Origin: Bacteroidia bacterium
Lineage (GTDB): Bacteria > Bacteroidota > Ignavibacteria > SZUA-365
Assembly: GCA_027493955.1 (NCBI GenBank)
Contig: JAOSJT010000001.1
Span: 325,131-389,130 of the forward strand
DNA: 64,000 nucleotides
Reading direction: 5' to 3'
Positions within the stretch are counted from its first letter, which is position 1, and each line of letters opens with the position of its first letter. The notes beneath the pieces are model-generated. The model was not told the DNA's origin. It ran no database searches and worked only from the letters and a program-made list of their open reading frames with translations. The position numbers and the translations under genes were made by a program. Below, piece after piece: positions 53,572 through 62,565 of the stretch.

Positions 53572-54408
53572 ATGGGAAGCACAGGACAATTCAATCAAAA
53601 GCGTTTGCCGGATCACGATTACTCGGAGCCGGGGACCTATCATCTGCGTTTCGACGTCGACAAGCACGGTGCGGTACTCGGCACGATGAACAAGGGAGTG
53701 ATGACACTCAACACCTTCGGCGAGTTGCTGCTGGGAGTGCTCGGTGTCGCGCTGCAGGTATTCACGTGTCTTCGCATCGACGCGATGGACATTCGACCGC
53801 GCTGCGTCGAGTTTGTGGTCACAATCGATTCGTGGCGAAAGCCATTCATTTCCCGTTTCATCGAATGGTTCGACAAGTGGCTGTATCGTCGCCAGATGAC
53901 CATTTCGGCGTTCGCGGGATATGTGAAAATGAACAGCGCGCGCCGCATCAACAGCGCGCGCGGAGGGAGCGGGACGCATTTCTGGACACTCGGGTACAAG
54001 GATCGCGTGCTGACGGATCCAGATGAGATCGAGCGAGTGTGCGCACGACTGGATGTGCGCTTCCGTCGCGTGCGCTGCTCACTGCGCTCCGAAGAGGTCG
54101 GTGCACAGAATGTACAGGTGCAAAGCTTTTCATCGGCCATGTTGAGCGGCTTGCGGAAGGTGTTCGGGGCATTGTGCGGCGGCGCAGACGTGGTTAGGCT
54201 TCCGGAGGCAGAGGAGTTGCCGTGCGACACGATGCTGCTGGGCCGGGCGCTGTTTCTGAACAACTCGCTGTTGCGGCCGTTGACCGGAATTTTTGGTAAC
54301 AGGGAAGCGACAGGAGGAGAGAGTGTGCCCGGAGGTCTCACGCGAGTGCCGTTGATCTGGTCTGTGGGTCCAGGTAGGATTTTTCTGAAAGAGCCCGGTA
54401 ATAGTTGA
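53572..54408 (+). CDS. RAYT-like transposase (REP-associated) with lost catalytic residues
   Basis: 278 aa, preceded by GGGAG. The first 165 residues follow the RAYT/IS200-like Y1 transposase plan: LPDHDYSEPGTYHLRF, LGTMNKGVMTLNTFGELL, IRPRCVEFVV, FAGYVKMNSARRINSARGG and HFWTLGYKDRVLTDPDEIERV. In working members the strand ending FVVMPNHLH gives the HUH metal pair; here the matching residues (about 81-88) read FVVTIDSW. The motif WQxxxYEHxIR that holds the nucleophile Tyr reads WTLGYKDRVLT, with Lys143 at the expected Tyr. The final 110 residues resemble nothing I know. It therefore looks like a diverged, probably non-cutting relative kept as an intact reading frame. Palindromic repeats lie 210 bases downstream. 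Confidence 0.65.
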   Translation: MGSTGQFNQKRLPDHDYSEPGTYHLRFDVDKHGAVLGTMNKGVMTLNTFGELLLGVLGVALQVFTCLRIDAMDIRPRCVEFVVTIDSWRKPFISRFIEWFDKWLYRRQMTISAFAGYVKMNSARRINSARGGSGTHFWTLGYKDRVLTDPDEIERVCARLDVRFRRVRCSLRSEEVGAQNVQVQSFSSAMLSGLRKVFGALCGGADVVRLPEAEELPCDTMLLGRALFLNNSLLRPLTGIFGNREATGGESVPGGLTRVPLIWSVGPGRIFLKEPGNS

Positions 54409-54530
54409 CGGGCAGCATTGAGTTGTAATCCTGCGAAGGCGGGTTTGGGAAGCGGATATCCCGGGTCGGCGAGCGGCTGAGCGGGGAGGCGGAGCGTGGG
54501 GTGACGGATGAATTGCGTGGGGTGTAGGAT

Positions 54531-54554
54531 GGGGAGGAGGGGTTGGGAGGCGGG
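54531..54554 (+). other. G-quadruplex-type motif in a G-rich intergenic stretch
   Basis: Four G runs: 54531-54534, 54539-54542, 54545-54547 and 54552-54554, with loops of 4, 2 and 4 bases. The surrounding 54470-54610 is strongly G-skewed on the plus strand and contains no gene. Confidence 0.5.
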
Positions 54555-54618
54555 AGTTTGGCAGCGTTGGGTGAAATGGGAGGCAACGGAGGGCAGTATC
54601 TGGTACTTTGGGGCATTG

Positions 54619-54803
54619 ATTTCGATTCATGAATCGATTTTAGGAAACCGAGAAGCCCCCCCTCAATTTCGATTCATGAATCGATTTTAGGACACCGAGA
54701 AGCTACCCCCTCAATTTCGATTCATGAATCGATTTTAGGACACCGAGAAGCTACCCCGCTCAATTTCGATTCATGAATCGATTTTAGGAAACCAAGAAGC
54801 CCC
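54619..54803. repeat. Array of four REP-like palindromic repeats
   Basis: Four copies of a unit with the perfect 16-bp palindrome TCGATTCATGAATCGA at 54622-54637, 54669-54684, 54717-54732 and 54766-54781 (spacing 47, 48 and 49), each followed by TTTTAGGA(A/C)ACC(G/A)AGAAGC and a C-rich linker. They lie between the RAYT-like gene and glnS, the expected place for REP elements tied to a RAYT. The remaining gap to glnS (54804-54927) shows no other feature. Confidence 0.85.
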
Positions 54804-54927
54804 CCGCGCTCCGACTGTTTCAAACCCCTATGCTCTCTCCTCCTAAAACGCTATCTTACCTCTTCCTCCCGCATCACGCTGGACCCTAGCACGAACCGTC
54901 GATACCAACAGACTCAAACCGGATACC

Positions 54928-56613
54928 ATGCCACAAAACGATACCCCTGCAACCAGCAACTTCATTAAGCAAATCATTAACGAACATGAACGAACCGGCC
55001 GCTTCGGAGCCCGTGTCCATACACGCTTCCCGCCGGAACCAAACGGCTACCTCCATATCGGCCACGCGAAATCCATCTGCCTGAACTTCGGTATCGCACG
55101 GGAGTACGGTGGCCTCTGCAATCTGCGCTTCGACGATACGAACCCGGTGAAAGAAGATACGGAATACGTGGATTCCATAAAGGAGGATATCCGCTGGCTG
55201 GGATTTGACTGGGAAGACCGAGAATACTATGCCTCCGACTACTTCGAGACGCTCTACGGTTATGCAGAGCAACTCATCCTCGCCGATAAGGCCTTTGTCT
55301 GCGATCTCTCGGCGGAGGAAATTCGCCAGCATCGCGGAACGCTCACCGAAGCAGGCCGCAATAGCCCCTACCGCAATCGCGCCGTGGATGAAAATCTCGA
55401 TCTTTTCCGCCGTATGCGTGCCGGTGAATTTCCCGATGGATCCCGTACCCTGCGTGCGAAAATCGATATGACCTCGCCCAATCTCAATATGCGCGATCCC
55501 GTCATGTACCGTATCCTCCGCGCCGAACACCACCGTACCGGTAATGACTGGTGTATCTATCCGACCTATGACTGGGCGCACGGACAGAGCGACTCCATCG
55601 AAGGTATTACCCATTCCATCTGCACATTGGAATTTGAAGATCACCGGCCGCTCTACGATTGGTTTATTGATCAATTGGGCATCCATCACCCGCAGCAGAT
55701 AGAATTTGCACGCCTCAACCTGACCTACACGGTGATGAGTAAACGCAAGCTGCTCCGGCTCGTCCAGGATGGTATTGTTGATGGCTGGGACGATCCTCGC
55801 ATGCCCACTATCTCCGGCTTGCGTCGCCGTGGCTTCACCCCGGCTTCGCTCCGCGATTTCGCGGACCGTATCGGGGTTGCAAAGAAGGAAAGCACCATCG
55901 ACGTCGCGCTGCTTGAACACTGTGTTCGGGAGGACCTGAATAAACATGCCACCCGCGTCATGGCGGTACTGAATCCGCTCAAAGTGGTCATCACGAATTA
56001 TCCCGAAGGGCAAGTTGAGCATCTGGAAGCGGTGAATAATCCTGAAGATGAATCCCACGGCAAGCGCGATCTGCCATTCTCACGTGAACTCTACATCGAA
56101 CGCGAGGACTTCATGGAGGATCCTCCGAAGAAGTTTTTCCGTTTGTCGCCCGGGAGCGAAGTGCGACTGCGATACGCGTACATCATCCGCTGCGACGAGG
56201 TGGTCAAGGACGCACACGGCTATATCACTGAACTCCGCTGCTCCTACGATGCGGAAACGAAGAGCGGATCCTCAAACAGCGGCCGAAAAGTCAAGGGCAC
56301 CATTCACTGGGTGTCTGTCGAACACGCAGTCACCGCGGACGTGCATCTGTACGAAGCACTGTTCCCCGTAGAGAATCCGGACGACGTACCGGAAGGGCAG
56401 GACTTCCTCTCCAATCTCGATACAAACTCGCATCGCGTCATTTCTGCCTTTGTGGAGCCGAGTCTCGCCACCGCCGCGCCCGGCGATCGTTTTCAATTCG
56501 AGCGTGTCGGGTATTTTTGTGTCGATTCAAAGCATTCGCTGCCGGGCAAACCGGTGTTTAACCGCACGGTGACGCTGCGGGATACTTGGGCGAAAATCGC
56601 GCAAAACACCTGA
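54928..56613 (+). CDS. glnS: Glutaminyl-tRNA synthetase
   Basis: 561 aa. Class I synthetase that charges tRNA-Gln directly. [21 protein letters not shown] holds the HIGH motif (43-46); [20 protein letters not shown] is specific to GlnRS/GluRS; VMSKRKL holds the KMSKS-type loop at about 272. The C-terminal anticodon-binding beta barrels follow ([20 protein letters not shown]). GlnRS is found in a subset of bacteria, including many Bacteroidota; together with gltX here it implies direct Gln-tRNA formation instead of the amidotransferase route. The upstream repeats (54619-54803) sit in its promoter region. An epimerase gene follows 210 bases later with nothing recognisable between. Confidence 0.97.
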   Translation: MPQNDTPATSNFIKQIINEHERTGRFGARVHTRFPPEPNGYLHIGHAKSICLNFGIAREYGGLCNLRFDDTNPVKEDTEYVDSIKEDIRWLGFDWEDREYYASDYFETLYGYAEQLILADKAFVCDLSAEEIRQHRGTLTEAGRNSPYRNRAVDENLDLFRRMRAGEFPDGSRTLRAKIDMTSPNLNMRDPVMYRILRAEHHRTGNDWCIYPTYDWAHGQSDSIEGITHSICTLEFEDHRPLYDWFIDQLGIHHPQQIEFARLNLTYTVMSKRKLLRLVQDGIVDGWDDPRMPTISGLRRRGFTPASLRDFADRIGVAKKESTIDVALLEHCVREDLNKHATRVMAVLNPLKVVITNYPEGQVEHLEAVNNPEDESHGKRDLPFSRELYIEREDFMEDPPKKFFRLSPGSEVRLRYAYIIRCDEVVKDAHGYITELRCSYDAETKSGSSNSGRKVKGTIHWVSVEHAVTADVHLYEALFPVENPDDVPEGQDFLSNLDTNSHRVISAFVEPSLATAAPGDRFQFERVGYFCVDSKHSLPGKPVFNRTVTLRDTWAKIAQNT

Positions 56614-56823
56614 TCTCGGTATCTGGGCTCGCTGCATGATGCGCACTGCAGGTGACGGAATATCCCTGTCCACGCCGTCCCGGGCCTCGCAGCGGAGCAC
56701 GCCTCCAGCCATGAAACGCCCACGACAGGCATGTGAATACAGGGATGGAAATGCGACGCTGCAAACAGTAATGCGGGTAGTGAAACACACACCTGCATCA
56801 ACATCACCGAAGTACATAGCCGT

Positions 56824-57807
56824 ATGATTATCTCAGTTACCGGAGGAACAGGTTTTATCGGCAGTCATCTCATCGACAGACTGCTGGAACAGGGGCATGA
56901 GGTGCGCGCTCTCACCCGCCGTAGCAGCAATCTGCGATGGCTCGAAGGCAAGCCCGTGAAACTCGTGGAGGGTGATGTGCGCGACGCCTCATCGCTTCAG
57001 ACGTTGCTCGACGGGGCGGACGTCGTGTACCACATCGCCGGTGTCGTCAAAGCGCGGGATCGTCAGGGGTATTTCGACGGCAACGTCAAAGCAACACAGA
57101 ATATGCTTGAAGCAGCGCATCGCTTCGCTCCGGGGCTGCGGCGCTTCCTCTATGTGAGCAGCCAGACGGCCGCGGGACCATCAACCTCTCTCGATCGTCC
57201 GGTGCGGGAAGACGATACACCGCATCCCATCACCACATATGGGGAAAGCAAATGGGCAGCGGAGCAGTTGGTCCATGAATGGCGCGACCGCTTGCCTTGG
57301 ACCATCGTGCGTCCGCCAGCTGTGTATGGTCCGCGTGACACGGAAATCTACATTTATTTCCAGGCGATATCCCGTGGACTGAATTCCATCATCGGTTTCG
57401 ACGACAAACGCCTGAGTCTTGTGCATTCACACGATCTCGTCCGCGGCATCATGCTTGCAGCCGAAGCCGGGCATAGCGTCGGAGAAACCTACTTCATCGC
57501 CAGCGAGGAATTCTATTCCTGGCCGCAGGTCGGTCGCATCACCGCTGCGGCGCTGAACAAACGTTTCGTCACACTGCGTCTGCCGCATATGCTTGTGTAT
57601 TCCGTGGCAGCCGTGGCGCAGTCCGTGGCAGCGCTGCAACGCAAGGCGGCGACGCTCAATCTCGAGAAAGCTCGCGATATCACTCAGCGCTATTGGACGT
57701 GTGACATTTCGAAAGCGGTGAAGGAACTGGGCTATCGTCAGGAAATGCCCATCGATAAGGGAATAGCAAATACCGTTGCGTGGTACCGCGAGCAGAAATG
57801 GCTCTGA
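56824..57807 (+). CDS. NAD-dependent epimerase/dehydratase (extended SDR)
   Basis: 327 aa. Rossmann start IISVTGGTGFIGSHLIDRLLE with the GxxGxxG loop at residues 6-12, DVRDASSLQTLLDGADVVYH, then the catalytic region YVSSQTAAGPS and YGESKWAAEQ with the YxxxK pair. RPPAVYGPRD is the substrate-domain signature. Relatives act on nucleotide sugars, dihydroflavonol-like compounds or steroids; residues after 250 (VYSVAAVAQSVAALQRKAATL) give a possible short membrane-facing helix seen in sterol- or hopanoid-related members. The exact substrate is unknown. It converges with nadD, three bases between stops. Confidence 0.88.
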   Translation: MIISVTGGTGFIGSHLIDRLLEQGHEVRALTRRSSNLRWLEGKPVKLVEGDVRDASSLQTLLDGADVVYHIAGVVKARDRQGYFDGNVKATQNMLEAAHRFAPGLRRFLYVSSQTAAGPSTSLDRPVREDDTPHPITTYGESKWAAEQLVHEWRDRLPWTIVRPPAVYGPRDTEIYIYFQAISRGLNSIIGFDDKRLSLVHSHDLVRGIMLAAEAGHSVGETYFIASEEFYSWPQVGRITAAALNKRFVTLRLPHMLVYSVAAVAQSVAALQRKAATLNLEKARDITQRYWTCDISKAVKELGYRQEMPIDKGIANTVAWYREQKWL

Positions 57808-57810
57808 CCA

Positions 57811-58401
57811 TCAGGACCTGGGATTTCGGTAGAGGCCCTGACTTTCGATGTATATCTGTACGGTCCAGGGTACGAGATACTGTATCGAGGCACCTGCGGC
57901 GACCCGCTGGCGGATATCTGTCGAAGAAATTTCGACGAGCGGCATGGTAAACCGCTGCGCCGAATCCGCAAATGCATGCTGCGCGTCGCCGGGCGAATGA
58001 CCCGGTCTTCCGGCGACACACAAATGCGCAAGTCCGGCGATGACTTCAGGGTTTTTCCATAAGTGGAAATCCCGGAACGTGTCTTCTCCCATCAACAGAA
58101 ACAACGTATCCTCCGCGTACCGTTCGGCCAGGTACCGAACGGTGTCTACGGAATACGACGTTTCCTCGCGTAATGCCTCCCAGTACTCGCCTCGGAACTT
58201 CCTGTTGTCCGAGAGTGCCAGTTCCACCATCTCGCACCTCAGCGCGGCTGGAAGCATATCCTCGTGGTTTTTGAAAGGGGATACATATGCGGGAACAAAG
58301 AGCACGACATCGAGCCCGAGTTGATCCGCCGCGCTTTGCGCGAGCAGCAGATGTCCGAGATGCGGGGGATTAAAGGTGCCGCCGTAAATGCCGATGTTCA
58401 T
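57811..58401 (-). CDS. nadD: Nicotinate-nucleotide adenylyltransferase
   Basis: 196 aa. NadD adenylylates nicotinate mononucleotide in NAD synthesis. GGTFNPPHLGHLLLAQ (residues 7-22) contains the HxGH nucleotidyltransferase signature; FVPAYVSPFK, LLMGEDTFRDFHLWKNPE and the ISSTDIRQRVAAG block near the end are family-specific. It overlaps the preceding glycosyltransferase by four bases and belongs to a gltX, GT2, nadD unit on the minus strand. Confidence 0.96.
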   Translation of the reverse strand: MNIGIYGGTFNPPHLGHLLLAQSAADQLGLDVVLFVPAYVSPFKNHEDMLPAALRCEMVELALSDNRKFRGEYWEALREETSYSVDTVRYLAERYAEDTLFLLMGEDTFRDFHLWKNPEVIAGLAHLCVAGRPGHSPGDAQHAFADSAQRFTMPLVEISSTDIRQRVAAGASIQYLVPWTVQIYIESQGLYRNPRS

Positions 58402-59306
58402 ACGTCTTGCCTGCGAGCGTGTTGTCGTTCACTTGTGCGGGAAAAGATCGCGATCTGTTTCAGCAACTGCCGCACGTCGCTGAGCAGCATTGTGCCGCGT
58501 ACGGCGGCGATGGAAAATTTCGCGATAAGATAGACTTTCAGGGCAGAGAACTGCGCGAAGGAATTGTAACGCGCATAGTATCGCAGCTGCTCGCGCCGAT
58601 ACGCGCGGACGATTTCAGGATTCGCTTGCGGATCGGAGCCCCCGCCGAAATGCACCATCGCCGAGGCCGGCTGGCATGCCACCTTGTAACCGGCCGTGCG
58701 GACACGACGGCACAGATCGACATCCTCAAAATAAAAATAGAACGATTCATCGAAACCACCGACGGCCTCCCACGCCTCGCGTCGTATCAACATCACGGCT
58801 CCGGTAATCCAGTCCGCGTCGCGCATTGCTGTTGTGGCACGCTCCCTGTCCAGCACGATACCTCCCGCGCGGCTGCGCCTCTGCCGTCCGCGCTCACGGA
58901 ACTCGCTGCCAAGATCAGGATCATCTCCCCATGATAGTTGGAAACGTCCGTCGGGAAAGCGCAGCATCGGTCCCAGTACACCGACCTCCGGATGCGCATC
59001 CATCGTTTCCCGTAACGCTTCCACCGAACCCGCAGGTATATCCAGATCGTTGTTCAAAATCAATATGTATCTGCCACGCGCAAGAGCCGCACCGGCATTG
59101 CAGGCCGCACCGTACCCGCGGCTGTGTTCGATGCGAAGCACGCGTGTTCGAGGGGCTTCGCGCAGCGCGGCGGCTGGAGAAGATGATGAAGCGTTATCCA
59201 CGACGATGCACTCGAGCTCCGTATCGCGCACGGAGAGGAGACACTCCAGCACATGCGATGTGTACTCCGCTTTGCCGAAATGAATGATGATGGCGCTGAT
59301 GTCCAC
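58398..59306 (-). CDS. Family 2 glycosyltransferase
   Basis: 302 aa. GT-A fold: SAIIIHFGKAEYTSHVLECL, ECIVVDNASSSSPAA, GYGAACNAGAALARGRYILI and LNNDLDIP with the metal-binding DxD-like Asp. FPDGRFQLSW, WITGAVMLIRREAWEAVGGF and DESFYFYFEDVDLCRRV (catalytic ED) are typical of rhamnosyl- or galactofuranosyl-type GT2 enzymes of cell-surface polysaccharides. The C-terminal 50 residues are basic. It starts 12 bases after the gltX stop and overlaps nadD. Donor and acceptor are unknown. Confidence 0.92.
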   Translation of the reverse strand: MDISAIIIHFGKAEYTSHVLECLLSVRDTELECIVVDNASSSSPAAALREAPRTRVLRIEHSRGYGAACNAGAALARGRYILILNNDLDIPAGSVEALRETMDAHPEVGVLGPMLRFPDGRFQLSWGDDPDLGSEFRERGRQRRSRAGGIVLDRERATTAMRDADWITGAVMLIRREAWEAVGGFDESFYFYFEDVDLCRRVRTAGYKVACQPASAMVHFGGGSDPQANPEIVRAYRREQLRYYARYNSFAQFSALKVYLIAKFSIAAVRGTMLLSDVRQLLKQIAIFSRTSERQHARRQDV

Positions 59307-59318
59307 GGCTCGCCCGGC

Positions 59319-60761
59319 TCAGGACAGTTGCGCGGCCGCTCGCGCGATGCACATGTCGCGTCCGAGTATTTCGGCCGTGGTGCCGAGGTCCGGACCATGC
59401 GGGGCACCGGTGAGCGCGATGCGAATAGGCCCGAAGAGCGCTTTGCCCTTTATTCCGCTTTCCTTCTGAATGTCGGATATCATGGCCTTGATTGCGGGCG
59501 CGGTCCACTCGCCGGGTGCCTTCGCTTTCGCGAGGAAATCACGCAACACCTGTCGCGAGATTTCGGAGTCGAGAATGTCACGGGATTCCGCGTCATCAAT
59601 GATAATGGGAGAGGAACTGAACGGCCGCAGCAGGGGAGCAATATCCGAAGGCAAGGACAGGTAGCTGCTCAGCAGCGTCGTGATGGAGATGCAGCGCGCC
59701 GTATCGGCGGTGTCGATGCCCGCTTCCGCCAGCCACGGCTGACAGATGTTCACGAGTGTTTCGGCGGGCAGAGATCGTACATACTGCGCATTGAACCATT
59801 GGAGCTTGTCGATGTCGAATACGGCACCGGCCTTGCTCACGCGATCCAGCGTGAAGTCACGCTCCAGATCGTGCAACGTGAACAATTCCCTGTCATCGCC
59901 GGGATTCCACCCAAGCAGGGCGACAAAATTGATCAACGCTTCAGGTAAATAGCCCTTGGCGCGGTAGTCCTCCACAGCGACATCGCCCTGGCGCTTGCTC
60001 AGCTTGCTCCTGTCCTGATTCAACAGCAATGGCAGATGCGCAAATTGCGGCGCATCCCATCCGAAACAGTCGTACAACAGCAAATGCTTCGGTGTGGAAG
60101 GCAACCACTCCTCCCCGCGAATCACGTGGGTTACGCGCATGTGATGATCATCCACGACATTGGCCAGATGATACGTGGGGAAGCCATCGCTCTTGAGCAG
60201 CACCTGATCGTCGATTACCTCGTACGCAACGGAGATCTCACCGCGCACCAGATCGGTGAATTGCATAGTTCCGAGCAACGGTACTTTCAGACGCACCGTG
60301 AAGCTGCAATCACTCTCGAGCTTCTCACGAATCTCCGACTCGCTGAGCGACCGGCAGGTCCGGTCATAGGATGCATCCTGCTTCGCTTCGATCTGCCTGT
60401 TGCGCGAACGCTCCAGGTCTTCGGGTGTACAGAAACACCGGTAGGCCTTGCCCTCCGCGAGAAGCTGATCGACGTGCTGCCGATACAGCTCGGTGCGCTC
60501 GGATTGGATATAGGGCCCGTATGGCCCCCCGTTGCGCGGTCCCTCATCGAAGGTAATGCCTGCCCACTCCAGCGTATCGAGGAGGTTTTCGACGGCGCCC
60601 TCGACATAGCGGCTTCTGTCTGTGTCCTCAATGCGCAGAATCGTGCGTCCCCCATGATGCCGGGCGAACAGATGGTTATACAGTGCGGTGCGAAGGCCGC
60701 CCACATGCAGAAAACCGGTGGGACTGGGGGCGAAGCGGACGCGAATATCGGATGTGCTCAT
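59319..60761 (-). CDS. gltX: Glutamyl-tRNA synthetase
   Basis: 480 aa. RFAPSPTGFLHVGGLRTALY is the HIGH-type motif (residues 9-28), GRTILRIEDTDRSRYVEGAV follows, and KLSKRQGDVAVEDY holds the KMSKS loop. The C-terminal half is the alpha-helical anticodon-binding cage of bacterial GluRS. It charges tRNA-Glu, and its product also feeds tetrapyrrole synthesis. First gene of the unit with GT2 and nadD. The 272 bases upstream separate it from the divergent DUF4256 gene. Confidence 0.97.
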   Translation of the reverse strand: MSTSDIRVRFAPSPTGFLHVGGLRTALYNHLFARHHGGRTILRIEDTDRSRYVEGAVENLLDTLEWAGITFDEGPRNGGPYGPYIQSERTELYRQHVDQLLAEGKAYRCFCTPEDLERSRNRQIEAKQDASYDRTCRSLSESEIREKLESDCSFTVRLKVPLLGTMQFTDLVRGEISVAYEVIDDQVLLKSDGFPTYHLANVVDDHHMRVTHVIRGEEWLPSTPKHLLLYDCFGWDAPQFAHLPLLLNQDRSKLSKRQGDVAVEDYRAKGYLPEALINFVALLGWNPGDDRELFTLHDLERDFTLDRVSKAGAVFDIDKLQWFNAQYVRSLPAETLVNICQPWLAEAGIDTADTARCISITTLLSSYLSLPSDIAPLLRPFSSSPIIIDDAESRDILDSEISRQVLRDFLAKAKAPGEWTAPAIKAMISDIQKESGIKGKALFGPIRIALTGAPHGPDLGTTAEILGRDMCIARAAAQLS

Positions 60762-61033
60762 AATGATTGTTGCGATACTGTTCCAAAACTTCTAATATAC
60801 GTCGTCAATGAATACCGTGCCCGAAACACACCCCGTCAACATGCGGGCGTCGGACATGATACGCAAACACATCTCGCGCACCTGCGAAAATCCTTCGGAT
60901 TCGCGCTGAGGCAGAGACGGCACCGGGACGCAAGACACAGGTATCGCCGGGCAGCCATTTCGCGCATCGTTACTGCCGCTGGTGCACCGGCGTCCGGAGT
61001 CTCCTAAACACATACACACAGGAATCACGTACG

Positions 61034-61603
61034 ATGAATACACGCAAAAAGAGCAGTCTGAACGCGGAGCAGCGTGCTGCGCTTCTCGAAACCCTGCGGC
61101 TTCGCTTCCATGCCAACATGCGGCGTCACACCGGTTTGGAATGGCAGCCGATTCATGATCGGCTCAAGAGCAATCCGGAAAAACTGTGGTCTCTGCACGA
61201 GATGGAACGCACCGGCGGTGAGCCGGATGTGATCGGTTACGACTCCGACAGCGATTCCTACATCTTCTGTGACTGTTCGCCCGAGAGCCCGGTCGGTCGG
61301 CGCAGCGCGTGCTACGATTCCGAAGCGCAACAATCCCGAAAGGAACACGCGCCCGAACACAATGCTGTGGATTTCGCCGCCGCGATGGGGGTCGAGCTTC
61401 TGACGGAGGAACAGTACCATACGCTGCAGACCATAGGACCCTTCGACATGAAAACATCGAGCTGGCTGAAAACGCCGCCAGAGCTGCGGGCGCTTGGCGG
61501 AGCCATTTTCGGCGACTATCGCTATGGCCGTGTCTTCATCTATCATAATGGCGCGCAATCATACTATGCCGCCAGGGCGTTTCGCGGACTGTTGATGCTC
61601 TGA
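61034..61603 (+). CDS. DUF4256 family protein
   Basis: 189 aa. The frame matches DUF4256 proteins across its length: LLETLRLRFHANMRRHTGLE, SLHEMERTGGEPDVIGYDSD, FCDCSPESPVGRRSACYDSE, AAMGVELLTEEQYHTLQTIG and FDMKTSSWLKTPPELRALGG. No catalytic function is known for the family; there is no signal peptide or membrane helix, so it is cytosolic. Start at ATG 61034 follows ACGTACG without strong Shine-Dalgarno. No operon partner. Confidence 0.88.
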   Translation: MNTRKKSSLNAEQRAALLETLRLRFHANMRRHTGLEWQPIHDRLKSNPEKLWSLHEMERTGGEPDVIGYDSDSDSYIFCDCSPESPVGRRSACYDSEAQQSRKEHAPEHNAVDFAAAMGVELLTEEQYHTLQTIGPFDMKTSSWLKTPPELRALGGAIFGDYRYGRVFIYHNGAQSYYAARAFRGLLML

Positions 61604-62215
61604 GGTTTACTCTGCAGCAGAAACAACCCTGCAACATCCGAATGTGGAAATGTGGGTTGCGTCGTGCAGGGTATCCATCGCTCCACCCATGCTGAGCATC
61701 AAACCGTGTGGACACCGCGCAACGTTGAGATCGATGACAATCCGACCACACGGGTGAAGAAACCACAGAGATTTTTTACCATGAAGAGACGGTTACAGGC
61801 GTCTTGACGCTGTTTATGTGCACAAGAAGAGAGGGGAGTTCCGCAGTATCCGTCGTGCACACAGAGCCGAGCGTTCGAAGAACGATTGCTCCTCAACACA
61901 GTGGCCTACGCGGTATCGTTTTTCAAGCTCACCCGCTGAGTACGACTTCGAATATTTCTCGGCATTGACCACTGGTAGCGATAATCCAGAATTCGGAATC
62001 CTATGAGTCTCATGCCCCGGCATTTTACTCAGGTCGTTGTCGAATCTGCACCTCGATTGCGGATACCGTGAACACAGCTGTCGCAGGAGCAGTGGAAAAA
62101 AAATCTTGACGATGCTGACCTGAACCGTAATTCTCTCTCAAAACGTTGCGCGGTGATTACGCATTGGGGCATCCTGCGAGTTGCACCGGCATGCCGGCTG
62201 CATCAACCGTCGCAA
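61604..62215. other. Gene-poor region before the toxin-antitoxin pair
   Basis: 612 bases with no frame I can support. Small features only: ACCCTGCA and TGCAGGGT (61626-61633, 61665-61672) may form a weak hairpin after the DUF4256 gene; a TTGACG...TAATTC pair near 62108-62135 resembles a promoter but has no gene behind it; and CCGGCATGCCGG at 62186-62197 is a palindrome. Confidence 0.5.
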
Positions 62216-62266
62216 AGCGGCATTGCAATGCCGCTTGACAGTGAACCTGTTTACGGACTATATTTG
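62216..62266 (+). promoter_or_regulatory. Palindromic operator-like site and promoter of the toxin-antitoxin pair
   Basis: A perfect 20-base palindrome AGCGGCATTGCAATGCCGCT (62216-62235) abuts TTGACA (62235-62240), an 18-base spacer, and TATATT (62259-62264); reading on gives TATATTTG, which also fits the TAnnTTTG box. Transcription would start near 62273, just before the ribosome site AGGAGA and the ATG at 62287. Phd/YefM antitoxins repress their own promoters through such palindromes. Confidence 0.65.
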
Positions 62267-62286
62267 GTCATGCTAGGAGAATCGTC

Positions 62287-62565
62287 ATGAAACTGTCTCA
62301 TCAAATCAAACCGATCAGTTATTTGAAAGCCCATGCGGCGGAAATCGTGCGGAATATGTCCGCACAGGATGGACCCCTGATTATCACACAGAACGGCGAA
62401 GCGAAGGTTGTGATGCAGGACATCGAAAGCTATGAACAAGCACAAGAGACCATGGCCCTGCTGAAGATTCTCGCCCTTGGCGCGCGACAAGTCGAGGAAG
62501 GCAAGGTTCAGCCGGCCGGTGATGTTATAAGGCAGCTTCGGAACCGGAGCAAGAAACACAAATGA
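62287..62565 (+). CDS. Phd/YefM-family antitoxin
   Basis: 92 aa, ribosome site AGGAGA. KPISYLKAHAAEIVRNMSA then PLIITQNGEAKVVMQDIESYEQ is the Phd/YefM DNA-binding domain that also binds the toxin through its C-terminal tail. The gene overlaps the toxin by four bases (ATGA at 62562). The pair sits behind a strong promoter with a palindrome, consistent with autoregulation. Confidence 0.92.
   Translation: MKLSHQIKPISYLKAHAAEIVRNMSAQDGPLIITQNGEAKVVMQDIESYEQAQETMALLKILALGARQVEEGKVQPAGDVIRQLRNRSKKHK

Noticed and set aside
54409-54640. Proline-rich minus-strand frame downstream of the RAYT-like gene
   Set aside because: Low-complexity Pro/Ser text that is only the complement of the G-skewed stretch; no start or ribosome site of note.
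54619-54803. Possible CRISPR array
   Set aside because: The repeated part fills most of each 47-49-base unit, spacers would be only about ten bases of C-rich sequence, and no cas gene is present; the unit contains a full palindrome as in REP elements.
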